Of a stretch of 15,215 nt of DNA, positions 7,139-14,222 are shown in pieces. Source of the stretch: Deltaproteobacteria bacterium (lineage in GTDB: Bacteria > Desulfobacterota > Desulfobacteria > Desulfobacterales > JAUVKB01); the NCBI GenBank assembly GCA_030596405.1, contig JAUVKB010000026.1, positions 1-15,215 of the forward strand, written 5' to 3'. Below the pieces are notes generated by a model. The model worked only from the letters and a program-made list of their open reading frames with translations. It was not told where the DNA came from and searched no databases. Both the position numbers and the translations under genes were made by a program. Each line of letters starts with the position of its first letter. The stretch's first letter is position 1.

Positions 7139-8115
7139 TGGATGAAACAGTAAAAACCGGAAGCATAAAAATCAGTACCATAAAAATAGGGACCATAAAA
7201 ATAGGGACAAGGGGAAGCAAGCTTGCTCTCTGGCAGGCAAACTGGGTTAAATCGGCTTTAGAAGAAAAACATCCTTTACATGTTGTTGAACTTGTCATTA
7301 TTAAAACAAAAGGAGACAAGATTCTTGACGTGCCACTGGCTAAAGTCGGCGGCAAAGGGCTTTTTGTTAAAGAGATCGAAGAGGCCCTTATCGGCGGGCG
7401 TATCGACCTTGCCGTTCACAGCATGAAGGACATGCCCGCGATAATACCAAAAGGACTTTGCATCGGAGCAGTCCCGGAACGTGAAACACCCGAGGATATC
7501 CTGATTTCTAAAAGTGGGGCGCTTTTTTCCGAGTTAAAACCAGGAGCCCGTATAGGCACCAGCAGCCTTCGCCGCGGCGCGCAGCTTTTGCATGCGCGTC
7601 CCGACATTTATGTATTGCCTTTAAGGGGAAATCTTGAAACACGGATCAGAAAACTTGAAACTGAAAATTTAGATGCCATAATACTTGCTGCAGCAGGTGT
7701 AAAACGGCTCGGTTTTGAAGACAGGATAACAGAATACCTCAGGGAAGACGTCATGCTGCCGGCAGTCGGCCAGGGCGCTTTGTGCATTGAAATCAGGGAG
7801 GCTGACCCGATAATTTTCTCAATTATTTCCGGTCTTGATCATTATGAAACCAGAGCAACTGTTTTAGGAGAGCGCGCGTTTTTAAACCGTTTGGAAGGTG
7901 GGTGCCAGGTTCCGATTGCGGCTCACGGGAAGATAGATAACAACCTTTTCACGTTAACAGGGCTGGTTGCGGATGTTGCCGGAACAACCGTTATTAAAGA
8001 GACCATTTCAGGGCCTGTTGATTCGTCTGAGGCCATAGGAGTAAAACTTGGCGATCGTCTTCTCTCTCTTGGGGCGGGAGAAATTTTAGAAACCGTTAAA
8101 AAAGAGATACATTAA
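7138..8115 (+). CDS. hemC: Hydroxymethylbilane synthase (porphobilinogen deaminase)
   Basis: HemC polymerises four porphobilinogen molecules to hydroxymethylbilane in tetrapyrrole synthesis. The 325-residue product (E. coli about 313) has the family blocks IGTRGSKLALWQ (22-33), LAVHSMKDMP (91-100) with catalytic Asp98, GTSSLRRGAQL (140-150), PLRGNLETRI (161-170), LPAVGQGALCIE (207-218) and EGGCQVPIAAHG (253-264), where Cys256 anchors the dipyrromethane cofactor. The start at 7138 overlaps the fmdB stop; an in-frame ATG at 7093 lies inside fmdB and is less likely. Homologues begin almost directly at the IGTRGSK block, whereas this protein has about 20 extra residues built from a repeated five-residue unit (SIKIS, TIKIG, TIKIG). 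There is no in-frame ATG, GTG or TTG between the repeat and the conserved core, so the repeat is probably translated. The fused cobA-hemD gene follows after 4 nt. Confidence 0.96.
   Translation: MDETVKTGSIKISTIKIGTIKIGTRGSKLALWQANWVKSALEEKHPLHVVELVIIKTKGDKILDVPLAKVGGKGLFVKEIEEALIGGRIDLAVHSMKDMPAIIPKGLCIGAVPERETPEDILISKSGALFSELKPGARIGTSSLRRGAQLLHARPDIYVLPLRGNLETRIRKLETENLDAIILAAAGVKRLGFEDRITEYLREDVMLPAVGQGALCIEIREADPIIFSIISGLDHYETRATVLGERAFLNRLEGGCQVPIAAHGKIDNNLFTLTGLVADVAGTTVIKETISGPVDSSEAIGVKLGDRLLSLGAGEILETVKKEIH
7162..7206 (+). repeat. 15-bp in-frame tandem repeat at the hemC 5' end
   Basis: Two identical units ACCATAAAAATAGGG occupy 7177-7191 and 7192-7206. A diverged unit AGCATAAAAATCAGT precedes them at 7162-7176. 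They encode SIKIS, TIKIG and TIKIG (HemC residues 9-23). The last unit runs straight into TRGSK, so the natural first beta strand of HemC (K-I-x-I-G-T-R-G-S-K) appears to have been copied. The exact identity of two units suggests a recent slippage event. Confidence 0.9.
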
Positions 8116-8119
8116 AATT

Positions 8120-9661
8120 ATGAACGGTAAAGTCTATCTTGTCGGCGCGGGACCTGGTGATCCCGGGCTTATTACAATAAAAGGTTTAGAATGTATAAAA
8201 CGCGCCGATGTCATTATTTATGATTATCTTGCATCGCCTGCGCTGTTAAAATATTCGAAAAAAGATGCCGAACTTATTTATGTGGGGAAGAAAGGTGGTG
8301 ATCACACCCTTGCCCAGAATGAGATTAACGCTTTGATCAAAAAAAAAGCCGGCCAGGGGCTTGTGGTTGCCCGGCTTAAAGGCGGCGATCCCTTTATATT
8401 CGGTCGAGGCGGCGAAGAAGCACAGGAATTGATTGACGAAAAGGTGCCTTTTGAGGTAGTGCCGGGCGTTACTTCCGCTATTGCAGCGGCGGCTTACGCG
8501 GGCATTCCGCTGACCCACAGAAAATTTACATCAACTCTTGCCTTTGTCACCGGTCACGAAGACCCGTCAAAGAACAGCTCGGGGATTAACTGGGCGTCGC
8601 TTGCAAAGGGTATCGGTACGATCGTTTTTTTAATGGGGGTTAAAAATCTGCCCTATATTGCAGAGCGGCTGATTGATAACGGCAAACCGCCTGATACTCC
8701 TGTCGCCCTGGTTCGTTGGGGAACAACGCCTAAACAGGTCACGGTGACCGGAACGCTCGATACGATTGTAAAGCGGGTGCAAGAAGCCGGTCTAAAGGCT
8801 CCCGCCATTATTATTGTGGGAGATGTGGTCGGTTTGAGAAAAACCATGAGATGGTTTGAAGACCGTCCCCTTTTCGGGAAAAAAGTTGTTGTTACGCGGG
8901 CCAGGCAGCAGGCCGGTGAACTGGTCAAGATTCTTGCCGATCTTGGCGCGGACTGTCTGGAATGTCCCGTCATAGAAACGATTTTTCCTGATGATCCTGC
9001 GCCGTTAGACAGTTCAATTGAAAATATTTCCGGTTACGACTGGCTGGTTTTTACCAGTGTAAACGGGGTAAAATTTTTCTTTGACCGACTTTTTGAAAAA
9101 GGTTTGGATGTGCGTGCGCTCCACGCGATACAGACGGCTGCCATCGGTCCGGTAACTGCAAAAAGACTTTTTGATTTTGGGATAAAAACTGATATTATTC
9201 CTGAAAGCTACAGGGCGGAGTCGGTTGTTAAAGCATTTAAAACAAAAGACTTAAAGGGCAAAAAGATACTTCTTCCCCGCGCAAAAGAGGCAAGGCCTGT
9301 TCTTCCTGTGGAATTGACAAAGATGGGCGCTGTTGTCGATGAGGTGACCGCATATTATACGACAAAGGTTTGCAGGGATAAAGACGTTTTATTGCAGCGC
9401 CTTGAAGAAGGGGCAATCGATCTGGTAACATTTACAAGTTCATCCACCGTAAAAAATTTTAAAGCCCTTTTGCCGGCTGAAAGGATTGACGCGCTGATGC
9501 GTGATGTGACTATTGCGAGCATAGGGCCTGTAACATCCGAAACGGCAAAAGAGGCCGGTTTTGACGTTAATATTACCGCTGAATCGTTTACCATACAAGG
9601 ATTGTGTGAGGCTATTATGCAGTATTATGATTGCAAATCAGATAAAAGGAGGTTGTCATGA
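8120..9661 (+). CDS. cobA-hemD: Fused uroporphyrinogen-III C-methyltransferase / uroporphyrinogen-III synthase
   Basis: The 513-residue product joins two enzymes. Residues 1 to about 245 are a SAM-dependent uroporphyrinogen-III methyltransferase (CobA/SumT): VYLVGAGPGDPGL (5-17), RLKGGDPFIFGRGGEE (85-100), VPGVTSAIAAAAYAGIPLTHR (114-134, key residues Pro115, Gly116, His133) and RWGTTPKQ (199-206) are family motifs. Residues about 252-505 are uroporphyrinogen-III synthase (HemD), weakly conserved as usual, with KKVVVTRAR near its start and DWLVFTSVNGVKFFFDRL. Together with HemC it takes porphobilinogen to precorrin-2, the branch to siroheme and cobalamin, and in many anaerobes to heme via siroheme. 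This fusion is known in Gram-positive bacteria and Desulfobacterota. The TGA overlaps the next ATG by 4 nt (ATGA), so coupling is likely. Confidence 0.95.
   Translation: MNGKVYLVGAGPGDPGLITIKGLECIKRADVIIYDYLASPALLKYSKKDAELIYVGKKGGDHTLAQNEINALIKKKAGQGLVVARLKGGDPFIFGRGGEEAQELIDEKVPFEVVPGVTSAIAAAAYAGIPLTHRKFTSTLAFVTGHEDPSKNSSGINWASLAKGIGTIVFLMGVKNLPYIAERLIDNGKPPDTPVALVRWGTTPKQVTVTGTLDTIVKRVQEAGLKAPAIIIVGDVVGLRKTMRWFEDRPLFGKKVVVTRARQQAGELVKILADLGADCLECPVIETIFPDDPAPLDSSIENISGYDWLVFTSVNGVKFFFDRLFEKGLDVRALHAIQTAAIGPVTAKRLFDFGIKTDIIPESYRAESVVKAFKTKDLKGKKILLPRAKEARPVLPVELTKMGAVVDEVTAYYTTKVCRDKDVLLQRLEEGAIDLVTFTSSSTVKNFKALLPAERIDALMRDVTIASIGPVTSETAKEAGFDVNITAESFTIQGLCEAIMQYYDCKSDKRRLS
9646..9652 (+). 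promoter_or_regulatory. Strong Shine-Dalgarno for the phasin-like gene
   Basis: AAGGAGG lies 5 nt before the ATG at 9658 and sits inside the last codons of cobA-hemD. It fixes the start of the small downstream gene and is the strongest ribosome-binding site seen in this operon, suggesting the phasin-like protein is made in larger amounts than its neighbours. Confidence 0.75.
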
Positions 9662-9984
9662 TCGATCTTATTAAAAAAAGCATGTTGGTTGGCGTCGGCT
9701 TTGCTCTTAAAACCAAAGATGAAATGCAGGATTTGGCCAAAGATATTATAAAAAAGAGTAAAATGTCGGAAAGAGATGGAAAAAAGTTTATAAGGGATCT
9801 TGAAAAAAGGTATGATGCCGGGAAGAAAGAGATGGAAGACCGGGTGGAAAAAACCGTAAGAACGCTTTTAAAAAAAGGGAATATCGTAAGCCGTGATGAA
9901 ATTAAAGAGCTGAAAAATGAGATCAGAGAATTAAAAAAAGCCTTGGGTAAGGATTCGGGTAAAGCATCGGACAAAACAGATTAA
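9658..9984 (+). CDS. Phasin-like / PHA-synthesis-regulator-type coiled-coil protein
   Basis: The 108-residue product is small, charged and mostly helical. It opens with a short amphipathic or hydrophobic segment (IKKSMLVGVGFALKTKDEM), continues with Lys/Glu-rich helix and ends in a heptad-like stretch (DEIKELKNEIRELKKAL, about 81-97) that should form a coiled coil. This matches the short proteins annotated as phasin family or polyhydroxyalkanoate synthesis regulator (COG3937 type). No phaC or other PHA gene is in the window, so a storage-granule role is not supported here. The gene overlaps cobA-hemD by 4 nt, has a strong Shine-Dalgarno and precedes the UbiB-like gene by 45 nt. It may act as a helical partner of UbiB at the membrane, by loose analogy to the small accessory proteins UbiJ and UbiK. 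That is inference. Confidence 0.7.
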   Translation: MIDLIKKSMLVGVGFALKTKDEMQDLAKDIIKKSKMSERDGKKFIRDLEKRYDAGKKEMEDRVEKTVRTLLKKGNIVSRDEIKELKNEIRELKKALGKDSGKASDKTD

Positions 9985-10029
9985 AACAGGTAAATCAGGT
10001 TAAATTCAAGATCACAGGGCTGATTATAG

Positions 10030-11730
10030 ATGCTGAGCATACGTAAAATCGGAATAATAGGCCGTACCTACCGTCATCTTAACCGCTATCGTCAAATTAT
10101 CACTATTTTATTTAAATATGGGTTTGGCGATCTGGTCGGATCGCTGAAAATAGACCAGTACCTTGAAGTCGGCCTTCAGATGATTTCGAAAAAACGGCAC
10201 GAAAGGTTGGAAAAGCTCTCAAGACCGGAAAGGATCAGGCTGGCTTTTGAAGAACTGGGACCGACCTTTGTTAAACTCGGCCAGATACTTTCCACACGAC
10301 CCGATCTGGTTTCGGTCGATTTAATAAAAGAATTTTCCAAACTCCAGGACAAGGTGCCTCCTTTTCCCTTCAGTGATGTCAAAGAAATTATAGAAACGGA
10401 GCTTGGTTTGCCTCCGGAAGAAATATTCGAGTCGTTTGACAAAACACCTCTTGCTTCAGCTTCAATAGGACAGGTGCATGTCGCATTATTAAAGAACGGT
10501 GAAAAGGCGGCGGTAAAGGTGCAGCGCCCCGGCATCAAGAAGATTATAACCGTTGACCTTGAAATTATACTTCATCTGGCAACGCTTATGGAGCGTCACA
10601 TAGAAGAGATGGCTCTGCATCGCCCGGTTAAGATCGTTGAAGAATTTGCAAAAACTCTTGAAAAGGAAATCGATTATACAATAGAGGCGACGAACATAGA
10701 ACGTTTTGCCGGAAATTTTTTAAGCGATTCCACCGTATATATTCCAAAGGTCTATCAAGAGGTCTCGACTTCGCGTGTTCTTACAATGGAGTATATTGAC
10801 GGCATCAAGATATCCGAGGTCGAAAAGATAGAAGCGGCAGGGCTTGACAGAAAGGTGCTAACCGTTCGCGGCGCCGATTTGATACTAAAACAGGTATTTG
10901 ACTTTGGTTTTTTTCATGCAGACCCTCATCCAGGCAATATTTTTGTGCTGCCCGACAACGTGATATGTTTGCTTGATTTCGGAATGACAGGCACGGTCGA
11001 TCGGCAAACCAGGGAAAATTTTGTGGATTTGCTTGACAGTGTGGCGCGCCGGGAGGATCCGGCGATGGCTGTAGATGTGCTGTTAAAGATTGCGATAAGG
11101 GATGAAGAGCCTGATATCCGCCTGCTTGAAAAGGATATTTCCGAGTTCATGGGACAATATCTTTACAAGCCGTTAAAGGAAATCGATATGGGTGAACTTC
11201 TCCATCATATGCTGGAGCTCACCTTTCGTCACCGCCTCAGGATACCGCCTGATATTTTTCTCATGATGAAGGCGCTTAGCACAACAGAGGGTATCGGTCT
11301 GATGCTCGATCCGGATTTTGACATGACGACCCGGGCCACGCCGTTTATTAAACGGGTCAAGGCCGCGCGGTTTCATCCTAAAAGGATAACAGGCGATATT
11401 ATAAGATTCATATCGGAACATCTTCAATTTGTACAGGATTTCCCAAAGGAACTGCTTGAAATCACGCGGATGATCAGGCAGCAGAAGTTAAATTTCAGGT
11501 TTGAACATCACGGCCTGGAAAAAATGCTTTCAACCCATGACCAGATAAGCAACCGAATATCTTTTTCAATCGTTATTGCAGCGCTTATCGTCGGTTCAGC
11601 CCTTATTGTTTTAGCCAAAACACCCCCTTTATTTTATGGAATATCGGTAATCGGAATCGTCGGGTTCCTTGCGGCCGCGATGATGGGATTTTGGCTTCTT
11701 GTGGCTATTTTAAGGAAAGGAAGATTGTGA
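10030..11730 (+). CDS. ubiB: AarF/UbiB/ABC1 family atypical kinase-like protein
   Basis: The 566-residue product is a UbiB-family protein of the ABC1/ADCK clan, linked to isoprenoid-quinone synthesis or extraction of prenyl lipids from membranes. Family hallmarks are intact: the KxGQ motif in FVKLGQILSTRPDL (Lys82-Gln85), the Ala-rich nucleotide loop ASASIGQVH (142-150) replacing a normal P-loop, Lys163 in AAVKVQRPG, the catalytic-loop equivalent FHADPHPGNIF (295-305) and LLDFGMTG with Asp316. Two C-terminal hydrophobic helices (about 511-529 and 538-561) anchor it in the inner membrane, matching the E. coli UbiB layout. Members have ATPase activity and atypical kinase features. Desulfobacterota mostly use menaquinone, so its quinone partner is uncertain. 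It is the last gene of the co-oriented run before the ATPase operon; no strong Shine-Dalgarno is visible. Confidence 0.93.
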   Translation: MLSIRKIGIIGRTYRHLNRYRQIITILFKYGFGDLVGSLKIDQYLEVGLQMISKKRHERLEKLSRPERIRLAFEELGPTFVKLGQILSTRPDLVSVDLIKEFSKLQDKVPPFPFSDVKEIIETELGLPPEEIFESFDKTPLASASIGQVHVALLKNGEKAAVKVQRPGIKKIITVDLEIILHLATLMERHIEEMALHRPVKIVEEFAKTLEKEIDYTIEATNIERFAGNFLSDSTVYIPKVYQEVSTSRVLTMEYIDGIKISEVEKIEAAGLDRKVLTVRGADLILKQVFDFGFFHADPHPGNIFVLPDNVICLLDFGMTGTVDRQTRENFVDLLDSVARREDPAMAVDVLLKIAIRDEEPDIRLLEKDISEFMGQYLYKPLKEIDMGELLHHMLELTFRHRLRIPPDIFLMMKALSTTEGIGLMLDPDFDMTTRATPFIKRVKAARFHPKRITGDIIRFISEHLQFVQDFPKELLEITRMIRQQKLNFRFEHHGLEKMLSTHDQISNRISFSIVIAALIVGSALIVLAKTPPLFYGISVIGIVGFLAAAMMGFWLLVAILRKGRL

Positions 11731-11750
11731 TAATTTTCAAGTATTTTCAG

Positions 11751-11775
11751 CCGGTCACCTGCAAGACCTGACCGG
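11751..11775 (+). repeat. Perfect inverted repeat between ubiB and the ATPase operon
   Basis: CCGGTCA (11751-11757) and TGACCGG (11769-11775) are exact reverse complements with an 11-nt loop, 21 nt after the ubiB stop. The GC-rich stem could form an RNA hairpin. The sequence after it (ACATTACTGAATTTT) has only a short, delayed T-run, so a classical Rho-independent terminator is doubtful. It may instead be an mRNA-stabilising hairpin or an operator for the ATPase operon. Confidence 0.55.
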
Positions 11776-11801
11776 ACATTACTGAATTTTAACAGATTAA
11801 A

Positions 11802-12113
11802 ATGGCCAAAAACCTTATAGAAAACATAAAAGAAGCCGAAGGGCTTGCCTCTGAACTTATTGAAAAGGCGGAGCAAAATAACAATAAGAAACTTAAATCT
11901 ATTGGAGATCAATATAAAATAAAGTTAAATGAACTTGCAGAAAAGTTTAAGCTGGTAAAAAAGGATGTTGCTCATAAGGCCATGGAATCGTTTCTCATGG
12001 AAAACTCCGAGAAAAAAATTATCAAAGAAAAACAAATCAGGCTGATAAGTAAAAACGCTGAAAAAAACAGAGACAAAGTCACAAAGTTTATCATTCAAAA
12101 AATAATCGGGTAA
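11802..12113 (+). CDS. V/A-type ATPase subunit H (NtpF/AhaH-like peripheral stalk)
   Basis: The 103-residue product is almost entirely charged helix, with many Lys/Glu and long runs lacking Pro or Gly, consistent with a coiled coil. The opening (IENIKEAEGLASELIEKAEQ) resembles the N-terminus of archaeal/bacterial V-type ATPase subunit H (AhaH; NtpF in E. hirae), which pairs with subunit E to build the peripheral stalks holding the A3B3 head. Sequence identity in this family is low, so the call depends largely on context: it sits 8 nt before subunit I, followed by K and E, matching the F-I-K-E order of the E. hirae ntp operon. No clear Shine-Dalgarno precedes the ATG. It is probably the first gene of the ATPase operon. 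Confidence 0.82.
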   Translation: MAKNLIENIKEAEGLASELIEKAEQNNNKKLKSIGDQYKIKLNELAEKFKLVKKDVAHKAMESFLMENSEKKIIKEKQIRLISKNAEKNRDKVTKFIIQKIIG

Positions 12114-12121
12114 AGATTATT

Positions 12122-14203
12122 ATGCCGTTCAGTAAGATGACAAAGGTGCTGATTGCAGGTCATTCTTCTGATATGAAATCTTTTGTGGAAGATTTGCAAT
12201 ATGCATCCATACTCCATATAAGTGATATTGCAAAGACCTGCGTTCAGGAAAACTTTTGCAGCGGCATTTCTCAAAACTCAGGCATATATGATTCTGACCC
12301 CTCTGGCTCAGATCTGGCTGGTTCTGATTTGGCTGGTTCTGATTTGGATAGTTCTGATTTGGATAGTTCTGGCTTTTTTGGCAGGCTGGAAGAATCCCGG
12401 ATATTTTTAGAGCAGTTTATCCCAAAAGAGACCTTCGTTCAAAAACTGCTAAAACCTCCCCCAACAGTCAAAAGATTCTATTATCAGAATATTGTAAAGA
12501 CCTTTAATCCCCAAAAGCTTCTTGAATCATCAAGCCGCATAAAGAGCAGGCTCATATATCTCGACGAGGAACAAAAAAACCTGGCAGATGAAAACAAAAA
12601 GCTCTATGCATGGAAAGAGATTGAAATTCCCATAAAAGATACAGGCATAAAAAGACATGCCAATATAATTATAGGAAGGGTTTCGAATAAAAGCGTAAAG
12701 CAGCTTGAAGATATTGAAAATCTGGATTTTGAAATTCTTGGAGTATTCAATGAAAACAGCTTTGTCCTTATTGCCATTTACGCTGAAAACAGCAGGGAAG
12801 CCTATGAAAAATTAAAGAAAACAGGCTTTGTTGAAATTGATATTCCGCCTTTGAACTGTTCCCCAAAAGAAAAGTATAAAAATAATTTAAGGAGGATGGA
12901 TGAGATTAAGATTGAGAGCGAAGAGTTCATAAAAAGCGCAGGAATACTTTTGGAAGATTTAGATAATCTGCGTATTTTAATAGAAAAGCAGAGTAATCTT
13001 TGTGGGGCAAACAGAATTTCCATGCAATCTTTACTCACTGGAAACGCTTTTATTATTGCCGGATGGATAAAACAGTATGATTTAAAAAAATTAAAATCCC
13101 TCGTGTTCTCTTATGACACGGTTATATTTGAAGAGCCTGAGATGACCGATCAGGACTCCCCGCCAACAGCCTTTGAAAACATTAAACTTTTTGCGCCGTT
13201 TCAGTTTATAACAAGGCTTTACGGCTGTCCATCATATCAATCAACAGACCCAAGCCCCTTTGTTTCAATATTTTTTGCGGTGTTTTTCGGCATATGTTTA
13301 ACTGACGCAGGTTATGGGCTGATACTTTCCATTTTATCGTTAACAGGTCTCCGGCTGTTAAAACGTGATTCCGAGATTCTTTGGATTCTCTTCTGGGGCG
13401 GCATATTTTCAATTATTGCGGGTCTGCTTACAGGCGGCATATTCGGGGATCTGTTAAGAACCGAAGCGCCGTTTTTGAATCAGCCTTATCTTGCGGGTTT
13501 AAGAGAAAAGGCAACATGGTTCGATCCCATGCAAGAACCTATGATTTTTTTCAGGCTGGTTCTTTTTTTCGGGCTTATTCATGTTGTTGCGGGCCTTGCC
13601 CTGGGTTTTATCGGAAATATCCGCCAAAAAAAAATAATGGATGCGCTTGTGGATAATATCACCTGGATTTTAATATTAGGTTCCATTGTTACTATTATCT
13701 ATTCAACTCAGATATGTGTGCAGACCTCGCTTACAGCATCTTATTATCCGCCTTTTAATGCCTCGTTTGCTAAACCGGCCTATTTAATTCTTTCGCTTAT
13801 GTCCGGGGTTATTATTCTATTTTCAGCAAGGGATGAAAAAGGGCTTTTCCTAAGATTTTTTACGGGTCTGCTTAAGCTGTTTGTGCTCAGCGGTATTTTT
13901 TCCTATCTCGGCGACATACTCTCCTACATAAGATTAATGGCGCTTGGCATGGTAACAGCCGGCATAGCCATGGCTGTAAATACAATAGCGTTTATGATGT
14001 ATGATGTCCCTGTTGTGGGAATTTTACTTACCATTTGCACTCTGGCAGCAGGACATTTATTTAATATGGCCATAAATATGCTTGGAGCTTTTGTTCACAC
14101 CCTGCGCCTTCAATATGTGGAATTTTTTTCAAAATTTTTTGTTGGGGGCGGGCAGCAGTTCACCCCTTTGTCCTGCGCTAACAGGTATTTTAAAATTATA
14201 TAA
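12122..14203 (+). CDS. ntpI: V/A-type ATPase subunit I (membrane stator, a-subunit homologue)
   Basis: The 693-residue product is the stator membrane subunit of the rotary ATPase. Residues 1 to about 375 form the hydrophilic cytoplasmic arm with helical stretches. The rest holds about seven or eight membrane helices, for example at PSPFVSIFFAVFFGICLTDAGYG and the HVVAGLALGFIGNI region. The conserved segment YLGDILSYIRLMALG carries Arg604, and HTLRLQYVEFFSKF near the C-terminus carries Arg662. These correspond to the two arginines of subunit a/I that face the rotor ring and drive ion release. Length matches NtpI/AtpI (about 650-700). Unusually, residues 58-82 are a low-complexity repeat (SDPSG, SDLAG twice, SDLDS twice) close to the N-terminus, in a region where homologues vary. 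A short GGG lies upstream of the ATG; subunit K follows after 19 nt. Confidence 0.93.
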   Translation: MPFSKMTKVLIAGHSSDMKSFVEDLQYASILHISDIAKTCVQENFCSGISQNSGIYDSDPSGSDLAGSDLAGSDLDSSDLDSSGFFGRLEESRIFLEQFIPKETFVQKLLKPPPTVKRFYYQNIVKTFNPQKLLESSSRIKSRLIYLDEEQKNLADENKKLYAWKEIEIPIKDTGIKRHANIIIGRVSNKSVKQLEDIENLDFEILGVFNENSFVLIAIYAENSREAYEKLKKTGFVEIDIPPLNCSPKEKYKNNLRRMDEIKIESEEFIKSAGILLEDLDNLRILIEKQSNLCGANRISMQSLLTGNAFIIAGWIKQYDLKKLKSLVFSYDTVIFEEPEMTDQDSPPTAFENIKLFAPFQFITRLYGCPSYQSTDPSPFVSIFFAVFFGICLTDAGYGLILSILSLTGLRLLKRDSEILWILFWGGIFSIIAGLLTGGIFGDLLRTEAPFLNQPYLAGLREKATWFDPMQEPMIFFRLVLFFGLIHVVAGLALGFIGNIRQKKIMDALVDNITWILILGSIVTIIYSTQICVQTSLTASYYPPFNASFAKPAYLILSLMSGVIILFSARDEKGLFLRFFTGLLKLFVLSGIFSYLGDILSYIRLMALGMVTAGIAMAVNTIAFMMYDVPVVGILLTICTLAAGHLFNMAINMLGAFVHTLRLQYVEFFSKFFVGGGQQFTPLSCANRYFKII
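12293..12367 (+). repeat. 15-bp in-frame tandem repeat inside the subunit I gene
   Basis: Five consecutive 15-bp units start at 12293, 12308, 12323, 12338 and 12353. They encode SDPSG, SDLAG, SDLAG, SDLDS and SDLDS. The last two units are identical (TCTGATTTGGATAGT); the second and third differ at two bases; the first is diverged. All are in frame and lengthen an acidic Ser/Asp-rich linker in the cytoplasmic arm. Exact copies point to recent slippage or unequal exchange. Confidence 0.92.
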
Positions 14204-14222
14204 TATTTCAGGAGTATAAAAA

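Noticed and set aside
11751..11800. Rho-independent terminator after ubiB
   Set aside because: The stem is good but no U-run follows directly; only a short T-stretch appears about 12 nt later, so it is reported only as an inverted repeat.
12293..12367. Repeat array considered as CRISPR or phase-variation switch
   Set aside because: Units are contiguous 15-bp copies without spacers and coding in frame, so it is not CRISPR. The unit is a multiple of 3, so copy-number change would not switch the frame on and off.
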